Assembly: GCF_000166135.1 (NCBI RefSeq)
Contig: NC_014666.1
Coordinates: forward strand, 3,472,001-3,536,000
DNA from: Pseudofrankia inefficax
GTDB lineage: Bacteria > Actinomycetota > Actinomycetes > Frankiales > Frankiaceae
Direction of reading: 5' to 3'
Length of the DNA stretch: 64,000 nucleotides
Shown: piece after piece, positions 1 to 8,769 of the stretch
Layout of the letters: every line of letters begins with the position of its first letter
How positions within the stretch are numbered: the stretch's first letter is position 1
Notes under the pieces: model-generated
Told to the model about the DNA's origin: nothing
The model's input: only the letters and a program-made list of their open reading frames with translations
The model's database searches: none
Program-made: the position numbers and the translations under genes

Positions 1-125
1 ACGACGACGCGGGGGGAGCCCGGGTCCTCACCGAGCAGACGATGGCTCGTGCGCATGTCCTCGAACTGGATGAAGCTCTCGGGCTCGACCCAGTACTCGG
101 CCTGGTCCATCGAATAGATCGCCAC
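1..125 (-). CDS. Hypothetical protein, N-terminal 41 codons (runs off left edge)
   Basis: A minus-strand reading frame begins with GTG at 125-123. It is preceded four bases upstream by a strong GAGGAGG ribosome-binding site and stays open to the edge of the window. The visible protein begins MAIYSMDQAEYWVEP and continues with an acidic and aromatic stretch (FIQFEDMRTSHRLL), without signal peptide or membrane segment. I do not recognise the family. It is divergent from the P450 gene, and the 213-230 palindrome lies in the shared upstream region, so the two may be co-regulated. The good ribosome-binding site is the main reason to call it; only about 41 residues are visible. Confidence 0.55.
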   Translation of the reverse strand, partial: MAIYSMDQAEYWVEPESFIQFEDMRTSHRLLGEDPGSPRVV

Positions 126-212
126 TGACCCTCCTCGAAACAGGTCGCGTCGGGTGCGCGGGGGTGCCGCGCAGGTTGACCGGCCTCGCCGCGACTGCCA
201 TCCTGCAGATGA

Positions 213-230
213 GATATCGTATCTGATATC
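213..230. promoter_or_regulatory. GATATC-type palindromic operator, site A
   Basis: An AT-rich island in very G+C-rich DNA, between the left-edge gene and the P450 gene. The core 218-230 reads CGTATCTGATATC, 11 of 13 matches to the consensus GATATCTRATATS derived from the other copies in this window (12865, 18080, 23981, 23995, 25128, 27026). An additional half-site, GATATC, lies at 213-218. The position suggests control of the P450/ferredoxin operon or of both divergent genes. Confidence 0.6.
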
Positions 231-268
231 GAAGATGCTGGCGACGGGGTCGCCGCGAAGGAGGTCGC

Positions 269-1507
269 GTGGACACAGGTCGCGTGGACAAGGGCCCCGC
301 GGCGGAGGACCTCGCGTTCTACGCCGAGCACTTCGACTACCTGGACCCGCGGGAGCCCGCGTTGCGCGAGTCGCTGCTCGACGAGTTACCGGCCCGTTGC
401 CCGGTCACGCGCAGCGACGCGTGGGGCGGGTTCTGGGTCGTCAACAACTACGCCGACGCGGCGGCGATCTGCCTGGACCCAGAGACGTTCTCGTCGGTCC
501 CGCCGAAGCGCATCACGCCGCTGACGGGCCGCCCGATGCCGCCCATCGACGTCGACCCGCCCGCGCTGCAGGACTATCGGCGCATTCTGAACCCGTTACT
601 CACCCCGCGGCGTCTCATGGCGCTCGCGCCCGAGATCCGCGCGTTCGTCACCGAGCTGATCGACGACTTCGTCGAGGACGGCCACTGCGACCTGTCCGGC
701 CAGTTCGCCAAGCCGTTCCCCGCGCGCTTCCTCTACCGCTTCCTGTTCGGGACCGACGACGCCGACGCGGGGACCGTCCAGAAGTGGACCGAGCAGATCC
801 TGTGTCACCCGCGTGACGAGACGACGCCCGCGATCAAGGAGCGGTGGCACGCCTGGATCTGCGACCTGCTCGAGCGGCGCCGGGGCGCGCCGCGGCAGGA
901 GGACCTGATCGACGCGCTGCTGCACGGCACGGTCGAGGGGGAGCCGGTCGGCGACGAGGAGATCGTCGGCTGTATCGAGAACCTGACCTTCGGCGGGTTC
1001 TCGACCACCGGCGACACCATCGACAACGCGATGTTCCGGATGGCGCAGCGCCCGGACCTGCAGCGGCGTCTGCGCGCCGACCCGGGCCTGATACCGACGG
1101 CGATCGACGAGTTCCTGCGTTTCGACTCGCCAGTGGGCGGGGTCGCCCGCCTGTGCACCCGGGACACCGTCATCGGCGGCCGGCAGGTCAGGGCCGGCGA
1201 GCGCGTCTTCATGTTCCTCGGCGCGGCCAACCGCGACGAGGCCGAGTTCGACAGACCCGACGTCCTCGACATCGACCGCGAGCGCAACCGTCACATCGCG
1301 TTCGGCCTCGGCCATCACCGGTGCGTCGGGTCGAACGTCGGGCGGCTGAACGTGACGATCGCGCTCGAGGAGCTGCTCTCGCGCCTGGGCGAGTTCCGCG
1401 TCACCCCGGGGGACGAGGTTCGGCGCGTGCCGAGTCCCGCCTGGGGCATCGACTACCTGCCGCTGACGTTCGAGCCCGGCGCGCGCCGCGCGCCGCGGGC
1501 GAGCTGA
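269..1507 (+). CDS. Cytochrome P450 monooxygenase
   Basis: Soluble class I bacterial P450 of 412 residues, the usual family length. The heme-binding loop FGLGHHRCVG carries the thiolate ligand near Cys352. The I-helix oxygen-activation motif is GGFSTTGDT near residue 250, and the ExxR motif appears as EFLR. The start is GTG at 269, four bases after AAGGAGG. A [3Fe-4S] ferredoxin follows 23 bases downstream and is probably its electron donor. The substrate cannot be read from sequence. The neighbouring carboxylase and acyl-CoA genes point to an alicyclic or isoprenoid compound, with the P450 making an initial hydroxylation. Site A lies 40 bases upstream of the start. Confidence 0.95.
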   Translation: MDTGRVDKGPAAEDLAFYAEHFDYLDPREPALRESLLDELPARCPVTRSDAWGGFWVVNNYADAAAICLDPETFSSVPPKRITPLTGRPMPPIDVDPPALQDYRRILNPLLTPRRLMALAPEIRAFVTELIDDFVEDGHCDLSGQFAKPFPARFLYRFLFGTDDADAGTVQKWTEQILCHPRDETTPAIKERWHAWICDLLERRRGAPRQEDLIDALLHGTVEGEPVGDEEIVGCIENLTFGGFSTTGDTIDNAMFRMAQRPDLQRRLRADPGLIPTAIDEFLRFDSPVGGVARLCTRDTVIGGRQVRAGERVFMFLGAANRDEAEFDRPDVLDIDRERNRHIAFGLGHHRCVGSNVGRLNVTIALEELLSRLGEFRVTPGDEVRRVPSPAWGIDYLPLTFEPGARRAPRAS

Positions 1508-1530
1508 CCGGGGCGGAAGGACGGGACACC

Positions 1531-1719
1531 ATGAAGGTCACGGTCGACGCGCAGCGCTGCCAGGGCCACGCGCGCTGCGCGCTCATCGCCCCGGACGTCT
1601 TCGACATCGACGACGAGGGCTACGCGACGGTGCTGTGTGCCGTCGTTCCGGCCGAGCTCGAGGACAGGGCTCGCCGCGCGGTCACCAACTGCCCGGAAGG
1701 CGCGATCACCGTCGATTGA
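1531..1719 (+). CDS. Ferredoxin, [3Fe-4S] type, P450 partner
   Basis: Small acidic ferredoxin of 62 residues. The cluster ligands are Cys10 and Cys16 in the CxxHxxC arrangement (CQGHARC) and Cys54 in the C-terminal CPEGAI motif. His13 replaces the fourth Cys found in [4Fe-4S] forms, which is typical of ferredoxins paired with actinobacterial P450s. It starts at ATG 1531 after a GGAAGGAC ribosome-binding site and lies in one operon with the P450. A separate reductase would be needed to reduce it; none is encoded nearby. Confidence 0.93.
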   Translation: MKVTVDAQRCQGHARCALIAPDVFDIDDEGYATVLCAVVPAELEDRARRAVTNCPEGAITVD

Positions 1720-1726
1720 GCGGCCG

Positions 1727-2533
1727 TCACATGCCGGTGGCGGTCGTCGCGATCCCGCCGTCGACGGGCAGGACCGCGCCGGTCACGTAGGACGCGGCCC
1801 GGCTGACGAGGAACACCACCGAGCCCGCCATGTCGTCGGCGCGCCCGATTCGGCCGAGTGGGGAGGCGGCGGCGAACGCGCCGCCGTGCTCCTCGAGCGT
1901 GACCGCCATCATCCGCGACGGGAACGGCCCCGGCGCGACGGCGTTGACGGTGATGTTGTCCGGTCCGAGATCGCGGGCGAGATGGCGGGTCAGCTGGTGG
2001 ACCGCTGCCTTGCTGGCGCTGTAGGAGTACGTCGGAAAGACCGGCGTGCGGATCGCGTCCATGCTCCCGACGTTGACGACACGGGCCGGATCCTCGGCGC
2101 TGGCCGCCGCGCGCAGCCCGGGAAGCAGCGCCTGCAGCAGCCAGAACGGCGCCATCACGTTGAGCGTCAGCACCTTGTCCCAGGCCGACGCCGGGAAGCT
2201 GGCGAGGGGAGCGCCCCAGGTCGCGCCGGCGTTGTTGACGAGGATGTGCAGGGCCGGCTCCGCGCCGAGCACCTCCTCGGCGAGCCGGTCGCACTCCTCG
2301 ACCCGCGCGAGGTCGGCCGGGACGGCGCTCACCGGGCCGAACGCCGACAGCGCCTCGACGGCCTCGTCGCACGCCCGCGGCTTGCGTGAGGTGACGACGA
2401 CCCGCGCGCCCGCCTGGAGCAGCCCGCGCGCGATCATCAGCCCGATGCCGCTCGTGCCGCCGGTCACGAGAGCGCGCTTGCCGTCGAGTCCGAACAGGTG
2501 GCGCAGCGGGTCGACCGCCGCCGGGGCCGTCAT
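1727..2533 (-). CDS. SDR-family NAD(P)-dependent oxidoreductase
   Basis: Classical short-chain dehydrogenase/reductase of 268 residues. The Rossmann motif TGGTSGIG is at residues 24-31, NNAG near residue 100, and the catalytic Ser...YxxxK appears as S-YSYSASK. The C-terminal PVDGGIATT is typical of the family. It is the downstream gene of a two-gene minus-strand operon: its ATG at 2533 overlaps the stop of the crotonase gene by four bases, so translation is probably coupled. Its 3' end converges with the ferredoxin gene seven bases away. In Atu-type terpene clusters SDRs (AtuB, AtuG) accompany the carboxylase, which makes a 3-hydroxyacyl-CoA or alcohol substrate plausible. The exact substrate is unknown. 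Confidence 0.9.
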   Translation of the reverse strand: MTAPAAVDPLRHLFGLDGKRALVTGGTSGIGLMIARGLLQAGARVVVTSRKPRACDEAVEALSAFGPVSAVPADLARVEECDRLAEEVLGAEPALHILVNNAGATWGAPLASFPASAWDKVLTLNVMAPFWLLQALLPGLRAAASAEDPARVVNVGSMDAIRTPVFPTYSYSASKAAVHQLTRHLARDLGPDNITVNAVAPGPFPSRMMAVTLEEHGGAFAAASPLGRIGRADDMAGSVVFLVSRAASYVTGAVLPVDGGIATTATGM

Positions 2534-3279
2534 GACCTGGCCCGCCGTCGCGCGGCGAACGCGGTGACCGCCGCCCGTCCCTCGTCGGTGCGGAGATCGG
2601 CGAAGATCGCCTTGGTGTCCGCGCGGGGCAGCAGGTCGTTGACGTACTTCTTGTAGTTGCGCCGCGCGCCGCCGCCGGTCTGCTGGATCGCGCGGACCAG
2701 CGCGTCGACCGCGGGCTCGAACGCCGGGGGATCGGTCACGGTGGCGATGAACCCGAGCCGCCAGCCGTCGTCCGCCGACATCTGCTCGCCGGTGAGCAGC
2801 AGGTACTTCAGGTACGCGGTCGGCAGCTTGGTGAACAGGCAGGCTGGGCCGAACGGGTCGGAGAACCCGAGCCTTCCCTCCGGCATGCCGAATCGGGCGT
2901 CATGCGTCGCGACGACGAGGTCGCAGAGCGCGGCGATGACGAACCCGGCGCCGAGGCACAGGCCCTGGACGGCGGCGACGACGACCTTCTCGCAGTCGCG
3001 GATCGTCTCGAAGGGCATGCTGTCCGGGAACTCGTACACCGCCAGCGGGTCACTGTCGGCCAGCAGGCGCCCGAGCGCCTCGATGTCGGCGCCCGTCCCG
3101 AACGCGCGCGGCCAGCCGCCGATGACGATCACCTCGACGTCCGGGTCGCTCTCGCCCCGGCGGATCGCGTCGCGCAGGGCCCGGTACATCTCGGGCGTGA
3201 ACGCGTTGAGCTTGTCCGGGCGGTTGATCGTGACGCGCAGCGATCCGTCCCCTGGAGCTCGTACCTCGATGGCTGCCAC
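2530..3279 (-). CDS. Enoyl-CoA hydratase/isomerase (crotonase) family protein
   Basis: Crotonase-fold protein of 249 residues. The oxyanion-hole segments are GTGADI and CLGAGF. Of the two catalytic glutamates of classical hydratases, the second is present (GMPEGRLGF) but the first position carries Val (GAGFVIAALCD). This leaves hydratase, isomerase or lyase activity open. It is first in an operon with the SDR, transcribed away from the divergent carboxylase beta gene, and shares the 123-base upstream region containing the GGTAAT/ATTACC inverted repeat. By position it could play the role of AtuE or LiuC, hydrating the carboxylated (glutaconyl-type) CoA ester. That role is inference from context. 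Confidence 0.88.
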   Translation of the reverse strand: MAAIEVRAPGDGSLRVTINRPDKLNAFTPEMYRALRDAIRRGESDPDVEVIVIGGWPRAFGTGADIEALGRLLADSDPLAVYEFPDSMPFETIRDCEKVVVAAVQGLCLGAGFVIAALCDLVVATHDARFGMPEGRLGFSDPFGPACLFTKLPTAYLKYLLLTGEQMSADDGWRLGFIATVTDPPAFEPAVDALVRAIQQTGGGARRNYKKYVNDLLPRADTKAIFADLRTDEGRAAVTAFAARRRARS

Positions 3280-3361
3280 GCCGCGTTCCGCCTCTCGTCC
3301 GTGATCTGACGGTCTCGTCCTCGGCTCGACCAGCGGAAGGCCCGGCAGCCGATCTCATATG

Positions 3362-3395
3362 GGTAATTGTCTGGCATGAATATTACCGGTACAGT
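3362..3395 (+). promoter_or_regulatory. Promoter with overlapping inverted repeat upstream of carboxylase operon
   Basis: A -35 like TTGTCT at 3367-3372 and a -10 like TACAGT at 3390-3395 are separated by 17 bases. The ATG of the carboxylase gene begins only six bases after the -10, so the transcript is predicted to be leaderless; no ribosome-binding site is visible. The arms GGTAAT (3362-3367) and ATTACC (3382-3387) form an inverted repeat across the promoter and are a candidate repressor site. This sequence does not match the GATATC-type sites, so a different regulator is likely. The TetR protein encoded in the same operon is the obvious candidate. Confidence 0.55.
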
Positions 3396-3401
3396 CCGGC
3401 C

Positions 3402-5042
3402 ATGCAAGCACACCTGGCCGCCCCCCTCGCGTCCTCGACGAACGCCGCCGCCGAGAGCTTCCAGGCGAATCGCGCGGCGATGCTGGAGCAGATCGCCCAG
3501 ATCGACGAGCTGCTCGAGGAGGTCGTCGCCGGCGGCGGCCCGGAGGCGGTCGCGCGGATGCGGTCGCGCGGCAAGATGCCGATCCGCGAGCGGATCGCCA
3601 CCGTCCTCGACCCGGACAGCCCGTTCCTCGAGATCAGCCCGCTCGCCGCCTTCGGTACCGACTACACGATCGGCGGCGGCATGGTCGTCGGCATCGGCGT
3701 CATCGCCGGCGTCGAATGCGTGATCATGGGCAACGACCCGTCGGTCAACGCCGGCGCGCTCACGCCGTACGCGCAGAAGAAGTGGGCGCGGGCCATCCAG
3801 ATCGCGCGCGAGAACCGCATGCCGTACGTGAGCTTCGTGGAGTCGGCCGGCGGGGACCTGCGCATGGACCGGCGGGCCGCGCAGAGCAGGAACAGCCTGT
3901 CGCACTTCGCCGAGACCGGGCGGCAGTTCTACGAGCTGATCGAGCTGTCGAAGCTCGGCATCCCCACGATCAGCGTGGTCTTCGGATCCTCGACGGCCGG
4001 CGGCGCCTACCAGCCAGGCCTGTCCGACTACGTCATCCTCGTCGCGGAACAGTCGAAGATCTTCCTCGCCGGGCCGCCGCTCGTGCGGATGGCGACCGGC
4101 GAGATCAGCGACGACGAGACGCTCGGCGGGTCGAGGCTGCACGCCGAGCGGTCCGGGCTGGGGGAGTACTTAGCCCTCGACGAGGTCGACGCGTTGCGGA
4201 TCTGCCGCGAGGTCGTCTCCCACCTGAACTGGCGCAAGGCCGGCCCGCCCGCGGCCACCACCACACCGGACGAGCCGCTCCAGGACGCCGAGGAACTGCT
4301 CGGCCTGGTGAGCCGTGACCTGCGGCAGCCACTCGACGTGCGCGAGGTCATCGCCCGCGTCGTCGACGGCTCCCGGTTCGAGGAGTTCAAGAGCCGGTTC
4401 GGGCCGACCCTCGTCTGTGGGTGGGCCCAGATCCACGGCCGCCCGGTCGGCATCCTCGGCAACAACGGCGTGCTCTACCCGGACTCGGCCCAGAAGGGCG
4501 CGCACTTCATCCAGCTGTGCAACCAGGTGGACGTCCCCCTGGTCTTCCTGCAGAACATCACCGGCTTCATGGTCGGCCGCGAGTACGAGGCCGACGGCGT
4601 CGTGAAGAAGGGATCGCAGCTGATCAACGCGGTCGCCAGCTCGACCGTGCCGCACCTGACGGTGGTCCTCGGCTCGTCCTACGGTGCCGGCACCTACGGC
4701 ATGTCCGGGCGCGCGTTCGGCAACCGGTTCACCTTCCTCTGGCCGACGGCGAAGATCGCCGTGATGGGGCCCAGGCAGATCGCCGGCGTCATGTCGCTGG
4801 TGCGCCGCGGCCGGGCCGAACGCAGGGGTGAGCCGTTCGACGAGGCCGCGGACGCGGCGATGACCGCGCAGGTCGAACAGGCGCAGGAGAGCGGCTCGCT
4901 CGCCCTGGTCGCGACGAGCGCGATCAGTGACGACGGCATCATCGACCCGCGGGACACCCGCACGGTCCTCGGGCTGTGCCTGTCCGCCGTCGCGAACAAC
5001 AAGATCTCCGGCTCGCGCGAATACGGGGTGTTCCGGCTGTGA
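3402..5042 (+). CDS. Acyl-CoA carboxylase carboxyltransferase (beta) subunit
   Basis: Biotin-dependent carboxyltransferase of 546 residues with both N- and C-terminal crotonase-like domains. The segments GNNGVLYPDSAQKGAHF, FLQNITGFMVG and GSSYGAGTYGMSGRAF are hallmarks of the methylcrotonyl-/geranyl-CoA carboxylase beta subclass rather than the propionyl-CoA type. It would transfer CO2 from carboxybiotin to the gamma carbon of a 3-methyl-enoyl-CoA. The start ATG 3402 seems leaderless. Its stop overlaps the GTG of the biotin carboxylase gene by four bases. With the adjacent AtuA homologue and crotonase the context favours a geranyl-CoA-like or methylcrotonyl-like substrate; sequence alone does not separate them. 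Confidence 0.93.
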   Translation: MQAHLAAPLASSTNAAAESFQANRAAMLEQIAQIDELLEEVVAGGGPEAVARMRSRGKMPIRERIATVLDPDSPFLEISPLAAFGTDYTIGGGMVVGIGVIAGVECVIMGNDPSVNAGALTPYAQKKWARAIQIARENRMPYVSFVESAGGDLRMDRRAAQSRNSLSHFAETGRQFYELIELSKLGIPTISVVFGSSTAGGAYQPGLSDYVILVAEQSKIFLAGPPLVRMATGEISDDETLGGSRLHAERSGLGEYLALDEVDALRICREVVSHLNWRKAGPPAATTTPDEPLQDAEELLGLVSRDLRQPLDVREVIARVVDGSRFEEFKSRFGPTLVCGWAQIHGRPVGILGNNGVLYPDSAQKGAHFIQLCNQVDVPLVFLQNITGFMVGREYEADGVVKKGSQLINAVASSTVPHLTVVLGSSYGAGTYGMSGRAFGNRFTFLWPTAKIAVMGPRQIAGVMSLVRRGRAERRGEPFDEAADAAMTAQVEQAQESGSLALVATSAISDDGIIDPRDTRTVLGLCLSAVANNKISGSREYGVFRL

Positions 5043-6976
5043 TCCGTTCCCTGCTCGTCGCGAACCGAGGCGAGATCGCCCGGCGCGTCTTCCGGTCCGC
5101 CCGCGCGGCCGGCCTCCGCTGCGTCGCCGTGTACGCCGACGCCGACGCCGACGCCCCGTTCGTGGCCGACGCCGACGACGCGTGCCGCCTGGCGACCGGC
5201 TACCTGGACGGCGCGGCCATCGTCGCCGCCGCGTTCGCGACCGGTGCCGATGCCATCCACCCGGGCTACGGGTTCCTGTCGGAGAACGCCGCGTTCGCCC
5301 AGCAGGTGATCGACGCCGGGCTCACCTGGGTCGGCCCCACTCCCGAGGTCATCTCCGCGATGGGCGACAAGCTCGCCGCGAAGCGGGCCGCGATCGCCGC
5401 GGGCGTGCCCACGTTGCCGTCGTCGGACGACCCGGCGGACGCGGCCGGCGTCGGCTACCCGCTGCTGGTCAAGGCCGCCGCCGGCGGGGGTGGCAAGGGC
5501 ATGCGGATCGTGGAGCGGGCGCAGGACCTGCCCGAGGCGGTCGCCGCGGCGCAACGCGAGGCCCTGGGCGCGTTCGGCGACGGGCGCGTGTTCCTCGAGC
5601 GCTACGTCGCGCGCTCGCGGCACGTCGAGATCCAGATCGTCGGGGACGCGCACGGCAACCTGTTCCACCTCGGCGAACGCGAATGCTCGATCCAACGCAG
5701 GCACCAGAAGATCGTCGAGGAGTCCCCGTCGCCGGTCGTCACCCCGCGGCTGCGGGCCCGGATGGGCGAGGCGGCGCTGACACTCGCGCGGACACTGGGC
5801 TACCGGTCGACGGGCACCGTCGAGTTCCTCCTCGACGACGAGACCCGCGACTTCTACTTCCTGGAGGTGAACACCCGGCTGCAGGTCGAGCACCCGGTGA
5901 CCGAGGAGGTCACCGGCGTGGACCTCGTCGACCTCCAGCTGCAGGTGGCCGACGGCGGTGTGCTGGCGCTCCAGCAGCGGCCGCCGGCTGGCCACGCCAT
6001 CGAGGCGCGGCTCTACGCGGAGGACGTCGCCGCCGGGTTCCTGCCCGCGACCGGCACGCTCGCCGCGTTCGAGCCCGCCGCGGACGACGGTGTCCGCTGG
6101 GACTCCGGTGTCGTGACCGGCTCGGTGGTCGGCGTCGACTTCGACCCGATGCTGGCCAAGGTGGTCGCGCACGCCGCGACCCGCCGGGGCGCGGCGCGGA
6201 AGCTCGCCACGGCGCTGGAGCGGCTGCACCTCGGCGGCGTGACCACGAACCGCGACTTCCTCGTCGCCACGCTGCGCGACGAGGCGTTCCTCGCCGGCGA
6301 CACGACCACCGACTACATCGCGCGGGTCCGCCCGACGCCGCCGCCCCCGGACCTCGCGCGCGCCACCGCGGTCGGCGCGCTCTGGCTGCACGGCCGACGC
6401 CGCGGCGAGGCCGGCGTGCTCGCCTCGCTCCCGTCGGGCTGGCGCAACACCCCGATGCCCGCGCAGGCCGTCGCGTTCGTCGGCCCGGATGACGAGGGCG
6501 TGGCCCTCGGCTACCGCCGTCGCCGCGACGGGTCCTTCGCGTTCGACGACGGCCAGACCGCGCGGGTGCACCGCTGGTCATGGCAGGACATCGACGTCGA
6601 GGTCGCGGGGCGGCGCGCGACGCACCGGGTCACGGCCGCCGCCGGGCACGTCTACGTCCAGCTGCCCACGGGCACCGTCGCGCTCGCCGTCACGCCCAGG
6701 TTCGCGCCCCCGTCCGAGCAGGCCGCGCCGGGGGCGCTCGTCGCGCCGATGCCGGGCGCCGTCACCGACGTCCGCTGCGAGAAGGGCGACCGCGTCGAGG
6801 CCGCGCAGACCCTGGTCGTCCTCGAGGCGATGAAGATGGAGCACCACATCAGCGCCCCCGCGACAGGGGTGATCACCGAGGTCCACGTCGCGGTCGGGGC
6901 GCAGGTCGCCAGTGGCGCCCTGCTGCTCGTCCTCGACCTCGACGGCTCCGGAGGAGGTGACCGCACCGATGGCTGA
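5039..6976 (+). CDS. Acyl-CoA carboxylase alpha subunit (biotin carboxylase and biotin carrier)
   Basis: Protein of 645 residues with an N-terminal biotin carboxylase domain (LLVANRGEIARRVF at residue 4 onward; ATP-binding AAAGGGGKGMRIV near residue 145; the ERDCSIQRRHQK-type motif present as ERECSIQRRHQKIVEE). A C-terminal carrier domain carries the biotinylation motif EAMKMEH near residue 600. It carboxylates its own biotin from bicarbonate and ATP and hands CO2 to the beta subunit encoded just upstream. The GTG at 5039 overlaps the beta stop (GTGA), and the 3' end overlaps the AtuA gene by eight bases, so the three proteins are translationally linked. Confidence 0.95.
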   Translation: MIRSLLVANRGEIARRVFRSARAAGLRCVAVYADADADAPFVADADDACRLATGYLDGAAIVAAAFATGADAIHPGYGFLSENAAFAQQVIDAGLTWVGPTPEVISAMGDKLAAKRAAIAAGVPTLPSSDDPADAAGVGYPLLVKAAAGGGGKGMRIVERAQDLPEAVAAAQREALGAFGDGRVFLERYVARSRHVEIQIVGDAHGNLFHLGERECSIQRRHQKIVEESPSPVVTPRLRARMGEAALTLARTLGYRSTGTVEFLLDDETRDFYFLEVNTRLQVEHPVTEEVTGVDLVDLQLQVADGGVLALQQRPPAGHAIEARLYAEDVAAGFLPATGTLAAFEPAADDGVRWDSGVVTGSVVGVDFDPMLAKVVAHAATRRGAARKLATALERLHLGGVTTNRDFLVATLRDEAFLAGDTTTDYIARVRPTPPPPDLARATAVGALWLHGRRRGEAGVLASLPSGWRNTPMPAQAVAFVGPDDEGVALGYRRRRDGSFAFDDGQTARVHRWSWQDIDVEVAGRRATHRVTAAAGHVYVQLPTGTVALAVTPRFAPPSEQAAPGALVAPMPGAVTDVRCEKGDRVEAAQTLVVLEAMKMEHHISAPATGVITEVHVAVGAQVASGALLLVLDLDGSGGGDRTDG

Positions 6977-8738
6977 ACCGATCAGGATCGCGAACTGCTC
7001 CGGCTTCTTCGGGGACCGTTCGACGGCCGCCCGCGAGATGGTCGAGGGCGGCCCGATCGATGTCCTCACCGGCGACTGGCTCGCCGAGTTGACCATGCTG
7101 ATCCTGTCCCGCACCCGGCAGCGCCGGCCCGACGGCGGGTACGCCCGCACGTTCGTCCAGCAGCTGGAGCAGGTCATGGGCACCTGCCTGGACCGTGGCA
7201 TCAAGGTCGTGGCGAACGCGGGCGGCCTCGACCCCGCCGGCTGCGCGCAGGCGGTCCAGGAGGTGGCCGAGCGTCTCGGCCTGCACCCGAAGATCGCCTA
7301 TGTCACGGGCGACGACCTCATGCCGCGCCTCAAGGACCTCGCCGACGAGGGCGTGACCTTCGACAACCTCGACACCGGCGCACCGGTCGCCGACCTGTCC
7401 CGGATCGTCACCGCGAACGCCTACCTCGGCTGCTGGGGGATCGTCGAGGCGCTCGGCGCGGGCGCCGACATCGTCGTCACCGGGCGGACCACCGATGCCG
7501 CGATCGTGTGCGGCCCGGCGGCCTGGCGGCACGGCTGGCGCCATGACGACTGGGACGCGCTGGCCGGAGCGGTCGCGGCGGGACACGTCATCGAGTGCGG
7601 CACGCAGGCCACCGGCGGCAACTACTCGTTCTTCCAGACGGTGCCGGGGCTGACCCGGGTCGGCTTCCCGTGGGCCGAGATCGCGAGCGACGGGTCGGCG
7701 GTCATCGGCAAGCACGACGGGACCGGCGGTCTGGTCTCGGTCGGCACCGTCGTCTCGCAGCTGCTCTACGAGATCGGCGCACCGGCCTACCTCGGCCCCG
7801 ACGTGACCACCCGCTTCGACACCATCGAGGTCGAGCAGGCCGGGCCGGACCGGGTGCGGCTGTCGGGTACCAGGGGCGAGCCGCCGCCGCGGACCCTGAA
7901 GGTCGCGATGAACGAGCACGGCGGCTTCCGCAACGAGGTCAACATCGCCCTGGTCGGCCTCGACATCGAGGAGAAGGCGGCGGTCCTCGAGGAGGCGTTC
8001 TGGCGCGCGCTGCCCTACGAGCCGGCTGACTACGCCAGCGTCGTCAGCCGCGTCGTGCGGTCCGACCACCCCAACGCCCGCAGCAACGAGGAGGCGACCG
8101 CCGTCTGGCGTCTCACCGTGAAGGACCCCGACGAGGCCAAGGTGGGCCGCTGCATCGGCAACGCCGTCGTCGAGCTGGGACTGTCGACGATCCCCGGCTT
8201 CTTCACCCTGGACGGCGGCCCCAAGCCCGGCAAGGCCTACGGCGTCTACCGTCCGGCGCTCATCCCCGCCGCGCTGGTCCCCCAGGAGGCGGTCATGCTG
8301 GGCGGGCCGACCACCGTGATCGAACCGATCGCCCCCAGGACACCGGCGCGCGTCGTCACCCCGCCCGAACCAACGGCCGGCGTGCCTGCCGGCCCGACGC
8401 GCCCGGAAGCGCTCGGACGCGTCGCCGGTGCCCGGTCCGGCGACAAGGGCGGCAACGCGAACCTCGGGGTCTTCGTCCGCTCCGATGCCGCCTGGGCCTG
8501 GCTCGACGCGTTCCTCACCACCGAGCGCCTCCGCGCGCTGCTGCCCGAGCTCGCGGCGTTCACCATCGACCGCTACCGCCTGCCGAACCTGCGCAGCCTG
8601 AACTTCGTCGCCCGCGGCCTGCTGGAGGAAGGCGTCGCCGCGTCGACCCGGCAGGACGGGCAGGCCAAGAGCCTCGGGGAGTGGCTGCGCGGCCGCGTCG
8701 TCGACATCCCCGAGTCCCTGCTCGCCGAGGCGGGCTGA
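6969..8738 (+). CDS. AtuA-type protein (acyclic terpene utilization family, DUF1446)
   Basis: Protein of 589 residues. The first roughly 450 match the AtuA/DUF1446 family (start MAEPIRIANCSGFFGDR; conserved VVANAGGLDP, VTGRTTDAAI and GNYSFFQ segments). The last roughly 105 form the small AtuA-like C-terminal domain (GARSGDKGGNANLG). AtuA is required for growth of Pseudomonas on citronellol and geraniol, but its reaction is not firmly established; a role near the carboxylated acyl-CoA intermediate is usual by context. Here it directly follows the biotin carboxylase with an eight-base overlap, and ATG 6969 has a GGAGGAGG ribosome-binding site. This conserved neighbourhood is the best clue to the pathway. 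Confidence 0.9.
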   Translation: MAEPIRIANCSGFFGDRSTAAREMVEGGPIDVLTGDWLAELTMLILSRTRQRRPDGGYARTFVQQLEQVMGTCLDRGIKVVANAGGLDPAGCAQAVQEVAERLGLHPKIAYVTGDDLMPRLKDLADEGVTFDNLDTGAPVADLSRIVTANAYLGCWGIVEALGAGADIVVTGRTTDAAIVCGPAAWRHGWRHDDWDALAGAVAAGHVIECGTQATGGNYSFFQTVPGLTRVGFPWAEIASDGSAVIGKHDGTGGLVSVGTVVSQLLYEIGAPAYLGPDVTTRFDTIEVEQAGPDRVRLSGTRGEPPPRTLKVAMNEHGGFRNEVNIALVGLDIEEKAAVLEEAFWRALPYEPADYASVVSRVVRSDHPNARSNEEATAVWRLTVKDPDEAKVGRCIGNAVVELGLSTIPGFFTLDGGPKPGKAYGVYRPALIPAALVPQEAVMLGGPTTVIEPIAPRTPARVVTPPEPTAGVPAGPTRPEALGRVAGARSGDKGGNANLGVFVRSDAAWAWLDAFLTTERLRALLPELAAFTIDRYRLPNLRSLNFVARGLLEEGVAASTRQDGQAKSLGEWLRGRVVDIPESLLAEAG

Positions 8739-8769
8739 CCATGCGGCGCGCGACCGGCATGGTGTGTCG

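Noticed and set aside
4694-6571. A 625-codon minus-strand open frame opposite the biotin carboxylase gene
   Set aside because: It mirrors the coding strand of a conserved enzyme and resembles no protein.
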